Assembly (NCBI GenBank): GCA_041159865.1
Contig: JBEAXK010000043.1
Location: 1 to 64,000, forward strand
DNA: 64,000 bases
Source of the DNA: BJGN01 sp041159865
GTDB lineage: Bacteria > Bacteroidota > Bacteroidia > Chitinophagales > Saprospiraceae
Reading direction: 5' to 3'
Made by a program: the position numbers and the translations under genes. Shown in pieces: positions 17,975-26,580 of this stretch; position 1 is the stretch's first letter, and each line of letters starts with the position of its first letter. Below the pieces are notes generated by a model that saw only the letters and a list, made by a program, of their open reading frames with translations, searched no databases and had not been told where the DNA came from.

Positions 17975-18739
17975 ATGCGTCCAATCATATTCATTTTCCT
18001 GATTCTAAGTTTAAGGTCCTTAAACGGTCAGCACAAAAGTCTTTCCTCTGTCACAGGAACGACAGTTTCACAGGCTAAAAAGCAGTGTGAAAGCGAAGGG
18101 AAGCTATTGCTCATATATTTTCATGCGGATTGGGTACAACCTTGCCAATGGATGAAGACGAGAACTTTTCATAATCAGGAAATCTTATCTTTTTTAAATG
18201 AAAATGTAATATTTCTTGAGTTAAACCTAGATAGTCAATCAGGAATTACTGAAAAGGAAAATTTCAAGGTTAATGTATTGCCAACGATAATCTTATTCGA
18301 TGCTTTAGGCAACCAGCTGATCCGATTAGAAGAAGTGATGGACGCAAAAAAATTGTTGGCGGTATTAAAAAACTGGAATGTCCCCGAAAACCGAAGCTCA
18401 AAAACAGGAAATTTGACTGATCACAGTCCTGAATTAAGTATTCAGCATTTAGATAAACCGAAATTAATAATTGAAGCCGGCAATCCTATACCTAAATATG
18501 AAGGTTCCACATACGGAATCATTATTAGATATTTTTATCAATATGAGGAGGCACTTTCCTACTCACGCGAGTTCCAGCGTAAGGTAGAAAAGCCAGTGTC
18601 CTTTCATGAAATAGGACTATCGGACGGGCTAAAACAATACCAAATTATAGTGAGTAAATTTTCAAATCAGGAGGAAGCCAGGGCATACCTTCCCAAACTT
18701 AGAATGCTAGGCATAAGTGGAGAAATAATAAAGTTTTAA
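17975..18739 (+). CDS. Periplasmic thioredoxin-fold protein with SPOR-like C-terminus, lacking the first active-site Cys
   Basis: 254 residues from the ATG at 17975, which gives a clean signal peptide (MRPIIFIFLILSLRSLNGQ). The longer frame begins at a TTG. Residues ~30-145 resemble a thioredoxin_7/DsbD-gamma fold (LLLIYFHADWVQPCQWMKTRTF). At the active site the usual WCxxC reads W-V54-Q-P-C57, so only the second Cys remains. The C-terminal ~75 residues resemble an SPOR domain (peptidoglycan binding). It is probably not a normal disulfide reductase. It lies between two T9SS cargo genes. Confidence 0.65.
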   Translation: MRPIIFIFLILSLRSLNGQHKSLSSVTGTTVSQAKKQCESEGKLLLIYFHADWVQPCQWMKTRTFHNQEILSFLNENVIFLELNLDSQSGITEKENFKVNVLPTIILFDALGNQLIRLEEVMDAKKLLAVLKNWNVPENRSSKTGNLTDHSPELSIQHLDKPKLIIEAGNPIPKYEGSTYGIIIRYFYQYEEALSYSREFQRKVEKPVSFHEIGLSDGLKQYQIIVSKFSNQEEARAYLPKLRMLGISGEIIKF

Positions 18740-18784
18740 AGTCAAAAAAATCGTTCAAAATAACTAAAAAGGTGAGCCATGACG

Positions 18785-18792
18785 TACTTTTG
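18785..18792 (+). promoter_or_regulatory. Promoter of the SprB-repeat gene (-7 element TACTTTTG)
   Basis: TACTTTTG matches TAnnTTTG and lies inside the first codons of the longest frame (ATG 18779), 86 bases before the ATG at 18878 that opens a signal peptide. This favours the later start. Confidence 0.5.
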
Positions 18793-18877
18793 CCAGCCTG
18801 TTAGTCGTTTAGTTAACATTCATTCATTTACAAAAACCCTGTTCAGGCTTTTTGACCTGGGCAGGAAAATAGATTCC

Positions 18878-21800
18878 ATGCGCATTACTTCCCTTTTATT
18901 TTTATTCGTCCTACCTATGACCATATTTGGACAAACTGCCACCTTTTATCCTTTTGAAACAAACAGAGCAAATTCAGGAAAGACTTCATTAAGACTGGCC
19001 TGTGATAATTTTGCAGGTACCTTTAAACTTGGGGTTACCTCCCCAACCAATAAGAGTACGGTTACCTCTGACCGAAAACATATTTATCTTTGTAAAGGCG
19101 ATTCCGTTTCAATTGTCCATGATAAGAATCAGAATCTATCGGGTGATCCCAAACCACTTACCCCATCAGGTATAGGTTATATTATGTACAAATGTGAACC
19201 CAAGGGACCTTCAGGGACTTTATTATCAGATATTCAGACAGACCCTTGTTTACTAACACAATCGTCAGCGGGGGGAACTTTTTCCTCACAAACCTCAGGT
19301 CTTTGGATGGTCAAAGACAAAATAAATGGAGATTTGACTTTTTTTAATCAAGGTCAACTTCAAGCTTCTTTTAATCCGGGTGGTGGCGCGGTCAGTTATT
19401 GGTTTGCACCAGCTACCTTAGATGATTTTGTTGGTAAATTATATGAAACAGCTACAGGATCAACGGTTGCTGGCCCCTGTGTAAATGTAAATATATCTGA
19501 AGCCATAAGGGTAACTTATCTTAATCCAATTACTATAAAACCAGTTGCAAAAAAATGTTTAGCGAATAATTGTATAGACAGATTTGTCATAAATGGCGGA
19601 TTACCAGAATTTAATGGCACTACATATTATAAAATAGACATTTCAAATAAAAGCAACTCAACCATAAAAGGGAAAATCATATCAAGTGGTCCTTTTAAAA
19701 ATGGTGATACCTTAGAAATTTTTGTACCAACCCCGGGTGAATTTCAAATTACGGCAAAAGATGATTATAGCTGTGATGGAATTTTAACGGCAGAATTTAG
19801 CCTTTGTTCTTCCACAACCTTTACACTTCCCAAACAAAATGCAAAAACCGATGATATTGTATGCGTACCTGTGACGGCTTCACGATTGACAAATGCATTT
19901 TCTTTAGATTTAGGATTTTCATGGGATAAGACTGTGTTAGAATTTAGTAGTATCAGCACTACCAATACAAAATTAGTTGGTATAGGTACCAGTGACATTG
20001 TTTATAGCCCAATCACCAACAATGTAAAAGTTTCTTATTTCAAACAGGGAGGAGATGCCTTTTCGTTAAATGATGGAGATTTACTTTTTAATGTTTGCTT
20101 AAAAGTAATTGGAAAAAACGGGACAAAGAGTGCTATATCATTCACCGATATATATCCTTCGCCTTTGGCTGATGAATGTGGAAAACCTATGGGTTTTCAA
20201 TATTCAAATGGCCAGATAAACGTTACCAACGACATTTTATTTGTGGATGTTAAAGTAGATAGTATTCCTTGCCAAAATGCAGGGAGTAACACAGGAGGTT
20301 TTAAGTTGACTGTGGCGGGAGGTATTTCCCCCTACAAGGTAACCTGGTTAAATAAAGATGATAATTCTACTGGATTTTCTAATATTAATAGTCTGGATGG
20401 AAAAACCAGTATTTCAGGTTTAAAGGCGGGTAATTATCTGTTAACTATCACTGATTCTGCACCTGTTCAAAACTCCTCCACAAAAGAATTAGAAATTCCC
20501 CCATCTCGAAATTTTGTCGTTCGGTTAGACATTATTAAAGATATTATTTGTAATAACGATAGCAATGGAGAACTTAAAGCGACTGTTTTGATTGATGCTC
20601 AGGAAGAAAATGATTTAACCAATTTTGATTTTACCTGGAGCAATGACCCAACCATAAAAACTAATTTTCAGAAAGATTTACCTCCATCATTTAGTGCTTA
20701 TACCGTTTCGGTTAAGGATAATTTTGGTTGTATTGCACAAGCGTCGGAAAACCTAACTAATCCAAGCAGACTAAACATTACTTCTGCCACTGTCACAAAG
20801 GCTACTTGTTCAGGCGTAGCTGATGGAGAGGCCACCATATCCGTAAGCGGTGGCATCAGATCTGCAACAGGCTACACCTTAAAATGGGCTGATCAGGTTG
20901 CTTCTTTCCAGGGAACTTCTTCCTTAAGAGCGAATCTTCTTCCTGGCACCTATTCTATTTCTGTTGTGGATGCGAGAGGATGTCAGAAATCGGCACCTGT
21001 AATAATTGATGCATCTGTAAAATTAGATTTTGATATTACAGGAGTAGATCCCAGTTGTTTAGGCAAATGTGACGGAAAAGCCATTATTGTGGTAGCATCC
21101 ACAGCAACCGGAACTCCTTCATTTAATATTAGTTCAGGCTTAAGTGTTCCCACGGGAAGTGGCATCAATTATCAATTTTCCAATCTATGTTCAGGAAATT
21201 ATATGGTCAAGATGCTAAGTGCTGAAGCCGGAAAACAATGCTCGCTGGAAAAAACTGTAACCATAAAAGATCCCCAGTTATTGCAACTGGATACTTTGAT
21301 TTTCACACAGGAATCGTGTACTGCAGGTGGTGGCAAGGATGGAAAAATAAAGGTAGCTGCAAAAGGTGGGGTAAGTCCCTATGTATACAACTGGGCCAGT
21401 ACTACAACGAGTAATTTATCAGACAGCTCCTCAGTTGTTAATTTAAGTAAAGGAACCTATACCGTAACGGTAAAAGATGGTGGAGGCTGTATCTCTCCCT
21501 TTTCTTTTACCATAACTTCCCGTACTCCCCCTAAAATAACGGAACTTAATCCTTCACTTGTCAGTTGCATTGGAAACAGTGATGGCAAGTTATCTGTCAA
21601 AGCAGTTCCAGGTGATTCTCCAATCAGCACTTATACCTGGAGTAACAGTGTTAGCGGACAATTTTTAAATGGTCTTGCTGTTGGTACCTATAAAGTTACC
21701 GTAAGGGGAACAGATGGTTGTTCTGTTGATAGTTCTGTAACCGTAAGTAATCCAGATCCCTTTAAATTATTAGAAACTAAATATTTTGAACCAACCTGTG

Positions 21801-23536
21801 TGGGTAAAGCAGATGGACGAATTGTAATTAACCCTGTTGGAGGAACCCAACCTTACAAAATAACCTGGGAAAACAGCACACAAACAGGTACATCTCTCAT
21901 CAATATCAGTAAGGGTACCTACCGTTTTAATTTAGTGGATGCAAATAATTGTCCAACGTATAGCCAGGAAATCAAGTTATCAGATGCTCCGGAAATTTTA
22001 GTTAGCCTGAGTAATATTAAGGAGGTCAGTTGTTATACAGGTAGCTTGGATGGCAAAGCAACAGCTACTGTAAGTTACAGTGATGGAAGGCCAGGTACTT
22101 TCGATTTAGAATGGAGCAGTGGAGAAAGTCAGGCGGCGACAAACAGCGGAAATGCCCTAAAATTAAGATCGAATCTTAATAATTTAACAGTCACAGACAA
22201 CAATCTTTGTAAAAAAATTGTCGAGGTAAATATACCCCTCCCACCAGCTATAGTTGCTAATCCGACCATTAAACCGGTGTCTTGTTTTGGACTTGGAGAT
22301 GGTTCCATCGATGTTGCTCCATCAGGAGGACGTGGCACTTTCACCTTTGTCTGGAACACAGGAGCTACCTCTGCTTCTATAAATGGAATGAAAAAAGGAG
22401 AATACACGGTAACTATCACGGATGGAAACAAATGTGATATAAAGGAAAGTATATCCATTACCGAACCAGCCCAATTATTGATTACGCTCGATGCTACAAA
22501 TACAAAAAACGTAAGTTGTCCAGGTTTATCTGATGGAAAATTGGTATTTAAACTAGCCAATGATAAGGATATTAATCCATTAGGACCTTCTCCCTATCAG
22601 TGGTCTACCGATGGAGGTATTTCAACGTCCAGTGCCAGTAAGGATAAATTACCTGCAGGCACCTATTCCATCACTGTAACTGATAGTAAAGGATGTAAGG
22701 ATGAAACGAAACATACTTTTACTACCCCAGACCCTATCATCGCATTTTTCAATCCGGTAAATCCGCCTTTATGTTATGGAAGTACCACAACCTTATCGGT
22801 AAAAAGTGTTACAGGAGGAAATGGGACAAAGTTTTCGGATTATGTATTTAGTGTCAATAATAGTGGTATTAGCTTTCCAGTGAATCAGAATATTCAAATA
22901 TTTGCTGGAAGAACGATCATTCAGGTTGAAGATTTCCTTGGATGCAGTTATACCGAAACTATTGATGTCAGCACTCCCCTTCCTCTTCTTGTAGAGTTCA
23001 ACCCAGGGAGTATAAATATTCCTTTAGGTGACAGTACGACCCTTTTAAAACCAACTATACAAACATCCAATCCAATAAAAACCTATAAATGGACTCCTGC
23101 TACAGGACTTTCATCAACGAACATAGCCAATCCTGGAATCAATAAATTATATCAGGATCAGAAATTCAACCTCGAAGTAACGGACATTAATGGATGCAAA
23201 AGTAACGGAAATATTCAGGTATTAGTTGACCGAAATTATGCCGTATTCATACCCAATGTATTTTCGCCAAATGGAGATGGCTATAATGATGAATTAAGGA
23301 TATATGCTTGTTTGGGTGTTCAACAGATAAGTAATCTAAGAATATTTGACCGTTGGGGAAACCTAATCAAGTCCATCAATTCCGTACCCATTGATTGCGA
23401 AGGAGGAACTATTTTATGGGATGGAAACTACGGCAGCAGGATTGGAAACATAGGTAGTTATGTTTACACTTTTGAGGTATTATTTTTAGATGGATATCGT
23501 CGCCCGTATTCAGGCGACTTTGTCATCATTAAATAA
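18878..23536 (+). CDS. Giant surface adhesin-like protein with cohesin-like domain, SprB repeats and T9SS type B sorting domain
   Basis: 1552 residues from the ATG at 18878 (signal peptide MRITSLLFLFVLPMTIFGQ). After an N-terminal region, residues ~310-430 resemble a cohesin fold (VTASRLTNAFSLDLGFSWDK, then SLNDGDLLFNVCLKVIG). About ten SprB-type repeats of ~75-90 residues follow, each with a Cys-x-G-x-x-DG start and a LxxGxYxVTVTDxxGC end. The last ~85 residues (FIPNVFSPNGDGYNDELRI to GDFVIIK) are the CHU_C/gliding type B domain for T9SS export. In Flavobacterium SprB repeats occur in the motility adhesin; here adhesion or gliding is inferred. It ends tail to tail with another CHU_C protein. 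Confidence 0.88.
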   Translation: MRITSLLFLFVLPMTIFGQTATFYPFETNRANSGKTSLRLACDNFAGTFKLGVTSPTNKSTVTSDRKHIYLCKGDSVSIVHDKNQNLSGDPKPLTPSGIGYIMYKCEPKGPSGTLLSDIQTDPCLLTQSSAGGTFSSQTSGLWMVKDKINGDLTFFNQGQLQASFNPGGGAVSYWFAPATLDDFVGKLYETATGSTVAGPCVNVNISEAIRVTYLNPITIKPVAKKCLANNCIDRFVINGGLPEFNGTTYYKIDISNKSNSTIKGKIISSGPFKNGDTLEIFVPTPGEFQITAKDDYSCDGILTAEFSLCSSTTFTLPKQNAKTDDIVCVPVTASRLTNAFSLDLGFSWDKTVLEFSSISTTNTKLVGIGTSDIVYSPITNNVKVSYFKQGGDAFSLNDGDLLFNVCLKVIGKNGTKSAISFTDIYPSPLADECGKPMGFQYSNGQINVTNDILFVDVKVDSIPCQNAGSNTGGFKLTVAGGISPYKVTWLNKDDNSTGFSNINSLDGKTSISGLKAGNYLLTITDSAPVQNSSTKELEIPPSRNFVVRLDIIKDIICNNDSNGELKATVLIDAQEENDLTNFDFTWSNDPTIKTNFQKDLPPSFSAYTVSVKDNFGCIAQASENLTNPSRLNITSATVTKATCSGVADGEATISVSGGIRSATGYTLKWADQVASFQGTSSLRANLLPGTYSISVVDARGCQKSAPVIIDASVKLDFDITGVDPSCLGKCDGKAIIVVASTATGTPSFNISSGLSVPTGSGINYQFSNLCSGNYMVKMLSAEAGKQCSLEKTVTIKDPQLLQLDTLIFTQESCTAGGGKDGKIKVAAKGGVSPYVYNWASTTTSNLSDSSSVVNLSKGTYTVTVKDGGGCISPFSFTITSRTPPKITELNPSLVSCIGNSDGKLSVKAVPGDSPISTYTWSNSVSGQFLNGLAVGTYKVTVRGTDGCSVDSSVTVSNPDPFKLLETKYFEPTCVGKADGRIVINPVGGTQPYKITWENSTQTGTSLINISKGTYRFNLVDANNCPTYSQEIKLSDAPEILVSLSNIKEVSCYTGSLDGKATATVSYSDGRPGTFDLEWSSGESQAATNSGNALKLRSNLNNLTVTDNNLCKKIVEVNIPLPPAIVANPTIKPVSCFGLGDGSIDVAPSGGRGTFTFVWNTGATSASINGMKKGEYTVTITDGNKCDIKESISITEPAQLLITLDATNTKNVSCPGLSDGKLVFKLANDKDINPLGPSPYQWSTDGGISTSSASKDKLPAGTYSITVTDSKGCKDETKHTFTTPDPIIAFFNPVNPPLCYGSTTTLSVKSVTGGNGTKFSDYVFSVNNSGISFPVNQNIQIFAGRTIIQVEDFLGCSYTETIDVSTPLPLLVEFNPGSINIPLGDSTTLLKPTIQTSNPIKTYKWTPATGLSSTNIANPGINKLYQDQKFNLEVTDINGCKSNGNIQVLVDRNYAVFIPNVFSPNGDGYNDELRIYACLGVQQISNLRIFDRWGNLIKSINSVPIDCEGGTILWDGNYGSRIGNIGSYVYTFEVLFLDGYRRPYSGDFVIIK

Positions 23537-23547
23537 GCATTCCGGAT

Positions 23548-24783
23548 TTAATTCATCACCACGACGGTTGTAGCCTTTTTAACGGTTGACCCTTTGCATT
23601 GATGAAGAACAAGGACACGATAAACGCCAGATGGGACGAACTGACCGTTATAGGTACCGTCCCATTTGTCGTTTACATTGGTGGTATAAAACATTTTATT
23701 TCCCCAGCGATCCCAAATTTCAAAAGAGATTAAGGAAGTAATAATTCTGGGATTACTTATACCGAATACATCATTTAACCCATCTCCATTGGGTGTAAAG
23801 GCATTAGGCAGGAAAGCTTCATTACAATTCAGAGCATTTGGATCTATGACTACAATCCTAAAAGAATCCTCTGCTATACAAGGAGTTGAAGCATCTTTCA
23901 AAGTCACCTTATAGGTAAAATTACCCGCTCCAAGTGGAGTAATGATAGGTTCTTTTAAAGACGGATTGCTTACCCAGTTTTTGGGTGTCCAATTAAATTC
24001 TGTGGCACAGGTAGGAGACAGTCTGGCAAATACATTATCTCCGATGTAAGCGATTTCATTATCATTCAAAATATTATCGACTGGCTGATAGAGTTTTTCA
24101 ATTTCAGATTCAAGTAAAGACCTGTTATAGAAACGCAGATCATCCATCAGGCCATTGAAACCAATTTCGTTTGCGCCATAGCAAGTACTTCCGCCCACCA
24201 CCAAATTACCATCGTTCAGAACATTGACCCTAGAGGCAGATGTTTGTTCAGAAACTAAAAAACCATTATAATACAATCTAATTTTTGAACCATTTCTTAC
24301 GAGCGTAATATGATGCCAGCATTTACCTTTAGGTAATTCATAAATCATATTAACCTGTTTATTAATACCTTCTGTGAGTACAATATTTAGGTTGCCGGTA
24401 AGAGGTCTAAAGCGGATAACAAATGAGTTATCCACAAGGCAGTCCCTTCTTTTTTTAGAAATGAGATATTGAATCCCTTTATCATTTCCTATTTTAAAAT
24501 AGAAGCTAACCGAAAAATCTTCTGTGTCGAATTCAGAATTTACGGCACCTATGATATTTACGAGGCTTGTATTTCCAGAAAACCGAAGTGCTTCATTTAA
24601 CGGTCCACATACGTAATCGATGCCATTATTCCCAATGGCATCATTAGAAAGGTTTCCCGTATCATCTTTCAAATTTTTATTAAAAGGATAATATGCCACC
24701 AGACCCGCTTTAGTCTGTGCAATCATTCCTATATAAACCAGCAGGAAGAGCGAGCCTAAGAAGAGACGCATAATAAGCAACAT
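23548..24783 (-). CDS. Secreted LamG/concanavalin-A-like protein with T9SS type B sorting domain
   Basis: 411 residues. A signal peptide (MRLFLGSLFLLVYIGMIAQ from the second Met at 24771, or four residues earlier) is followed by a laminin-G/pentraxin-like lectin domain at about 27-225 (LVAYYPFNKNLKDDTGN at its start, GLMDDLRFYNRSLLESEIEKLY at its end), then a PKD-like stretch. The C-terminal CHU_C domain runs from LPNAFTPNGDGLNDVFGI to the end. A sugar- or matrix-binding role at the surface is inferred. It converges on the giant SprB-repeat gene with 11 bases between. Confidence 0.85.
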   Translation of the reverse strand: MLLIMRLFLGSLFLLVYIGMIAQTKAGLVAYYPFNKNLKDDTGNLSNDAIGNNGIDYVCGPLNEALRFSGNTSLVNIIGAVNSEFDTEDFSVSFYFKIGNDKGIQYLISKKRRDCLVDNSFVIRFRPLTGNLNIVLTEGINKQVNMIYELPKGKCWHHITLVRNGSKIRLYYNGFLVSEQTSASRVNVLNDGNLVVGGSTCYGANEIGFNGLMDDLRFYNRSLLESEIEKLYQPVDNILNDNEIAYIGDNVFARLSPTCATEFNWTPKNWVSNPSLKEPIITPLGAGNFTYKVTLKDASTPCIAEDSFRIVVIDPNALNCNEAFLPNAFTPNGDGLNDVFGISNPRIITSLISFEIWDRWGNKMFYTTNVNDKWDGTYNGQFVPSGVYRVLVLHQCKGSTVKKATTVVVMN

Positions 24784-24796
24784 TACGAATTAAAAA

Positions 24797-25102
24797 TTAT
24801 TTAAATGAATCAAAAATAGCTGGAGAATAAACGTCCATCATTCTGTTTGTCTCCCTGGCTTCAGCCTCTAGGGACATATCCAGTGCCTTATTAACTGTTT
24901 GGGTTAAGAGGATTTGAACCTCTTGCAGAGAATTTGTCTTAAGTAATTCTCCATTGATGTAAATGGCTGTAATTTTTCTATTCCCGTCAGCATTTACCTC
25001 AATCATTTGATTTTCGGAAATGGCTACGATAGATATGTTATTTAGATTATCGAGCACAGATTTTTGCACCTCCAATATTTCATCTAATAAAAACTTTCCC
25101 AT
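24797..25102 (-). CDS. YbaB/EbfC-family nucleoid-associated protein
   Basis: 101 residues with the YbaB fold: an N-terminal helix, the core ENQMIEVNADGNRKITAIYINGELL, and a C-terminal helix (VNKALDMSLEAEARETNRMM). Known members bind DNA as dimers with tweezer-like arms. In many bacteria ybaB sits beside dnaX or recR; neither is here. The secreted LamG gene follows 13 bases downstream on the same strand. Confidence 0.85.
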   Translation of the reverse strand: MGKFLLDEILEVQKSVLDNLNNISIVAISENQMIEVNADGNRKITAIYINGELLKTNSLQEVQILLTQTVNKALDMSLEAEARETNRMMDVYSPAIFDSFK

Positions 25103-25247
25103 AAGATTTTTTATTTTGGTAATAGGTGCAAGGTAAACTAATTAAAATGATTCTTCTACCCTTTGACCTTTATGTAATGTTAAACGAAGTTATTTGAATT
25201 TTAATGTAAAGCATGTAATAATTCTAAAACTTTAGGGTAATTTTTAA

Positions 25248-25255
25248 TAGATTTG
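25248..25255 (+). promoter_or_regulatory. Promoter of tatC (-7 element TAGATTTG)
   Basis: TAGATTTG matches TAnnTTTG. The TTG that opens the longest tatC frame (25253) is part of this element, so translation must start further in. Confidence 0.55.
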
Positions 25256-25279
25256 TATTTGCGAAACAAATTAAAAGTG

Positions 25280-26131
25280 GTGAAAAAGAAACAAGAAGAA
25301 AAAGACATGTCATTTTTCGACCATCTTGAAGAACTAAGATGGCACATAATCAGATCATTAGCAGTAGTAATTACAATTGGCATTGTATTATTTATCAATA
25401 ATGCCTGGTTTTTCGATGTTGTTCTATTTGGTCCCACGAAGCCATCTTTCATTTCTTACAAATGGTTTTGCGACATAGGCAGGGCGATTGGATTTGGAGA
25501 AAGTATCTGTTTCTCTCCCCCATATATTAAAAAACAAGCTATTGGATTTGCAGAAGCATTTACGACCAGTATTTCTGTATCTTTCATTGCTGGGTTTATC
25601 ATTGGTTTTCCTTATGTATTCTGGGAGTTTTGGCGTTTCATAAGTCCTGGTTTGTACAAGCATGAAAAAAATGCAGCCAGAGGTGTTGTATTGATTTGTT
25701 CTTTTTTATTTTTATTAGGCGTGAGTTTCGGGTATTTTGTCATTGCGCCTTTTGCTGTAAATTTCTTAACTGGATTTACAATTCCTGGCGTAGAGAATAC
25801 CCCTACGCTGGATTCCTATCTGAATTACATCATTATGTTCACCCTTCCAACAGGATTAGTATTTGAACTACCTGTGGTGGCATATTTTTTAGCCCAAATT
25901 GGTATCTTAGGTCCGCAATCCATGCGTGATTTCCGCAGGCATGCCATTGTAGTAATACTCATTGTTGCTGCAGTTATCACTCCGCCAGATGCGGTAAGTC
26001 AGTGTTTAATAGCTATTCCGTTGTATGGATTATACGAGATAAGTATTTTAGTAGCTGCTAGAGTTACAGCCAGAAAAGAAAAGAAAGAATTAGAAGAAGA
26101 GGAAGCCGACCGTCAAGAAAGGAACCAATAA
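25280..26131 (+). CDS. tatC: Sec-independent protein translocase TatC
   Basis: Membrane core of the twin-arginine translocase; binds the RR signal peptide. 283 residues from the GTG at 25280, or 274 from the ATG at 25307; the start is uncertain, but the family motif SFFDHLEELRWHIIRS lies right after. Six membrane segments are seen, with the conserved FPYVFWEFWRFISPGLYKHEK loop. There is an insertion of ~30 residues in the first periplasmic loop and a charged, Glu/Lys-rich C-terminal tail. No tatA is seen nearby. Confidence 0.93.
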   Translation: MKKKQEEKDMSFFDHLEELRWHIIRSLAVVITIGIVLFINNAWFFDVVLFGPTKPSFISYKWFCDIGRAIGFGESICFSPPYIKKQAIGFAEAFTTSISVSFIAGFIIGFPYVFWEFWRFISPGLYKHEKNAARGVVLICSFLFLLGVSFGYFVIAPFAVNFLTGFTIPGVENTPTLDSYLNYIIMFTLPTGLVFELPVVAYFLAQIGILGPQSMRDFRRHAIVVILIVAAVITPPDAVSQCLIAIPLYGLYEISILVAARVTARKEKKELEEEEADRQERNQ

Positions 26132-26142
26132 TTGATACATGA

Positions 26143-26580
26143 ATGGAACGACTATCTTCTAATGCCACCTTATTTCTCAATTTATTTCTGCCTGTATTCT
26201 GGAGTGTTTTTTTTGGTGTGTTCACCTTGGCCGTTTTTTTAGCAGATGAGATGTATTTCAGCTTTCTGCCTATACAGATATTTCGAGGAGGGATGTTATT
26301 TTTTTATGTAACTGGATTATTGGTTATCTATTTTACATTTCTCAAACTAAAACGGGTAGAATTAACTTCGGAACATTTATATATTACGAACTATTTCAAG
26401 ACTGCGAGATACCCCATCGCCGCGATTTCACATTTAGAATGGCGGCGATGGTTTGGTATATCCCTTGGCATTTTCAATTTACAAGCTAAGGGAATTTTTG
26501 GGCAGAGAATTCTTTTTTTGGGAAGAAAAAAGCTCCTTGAAGAATTACACCAAAGGTATCCTCAATGGTTAAAATCTTAA
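26143..26580 (+). CDS. Small membrane protein, possible PH-like domain
   Basis: 145 residues. Two hydrophobic segments (about 12-33 and 45-66) are followed by a basic soluble part (LKRVELTSEHLYITNYFKTARYPIAAISHLEW) whose strand pattern recalls bacterial PH domains. I do not recognise a specific family. It starts 11 bases after tatC and its stop codon overlaps that of porX on the other strand. Confidence 0.6.
   Translation: MERLSSNATLFLNLFLPVFWSVFFGVFTLAVFLADEMYFSFLPIQIFRGGMLFFYVTGLLVIYFTFLKLKRVELTSEHLYITNYFKTARYPIAAISHLEWRRWFGISLGIFNLQAKGIFGQRILFLGRKKLLEELHQRYPQWLKS

Noticed and set aside
22129..22560. 143-codon minus-strand frame inside the SprB-repeat gene
   Set aside because: Antisense shadow of a repetitive coding region; no family pattern.
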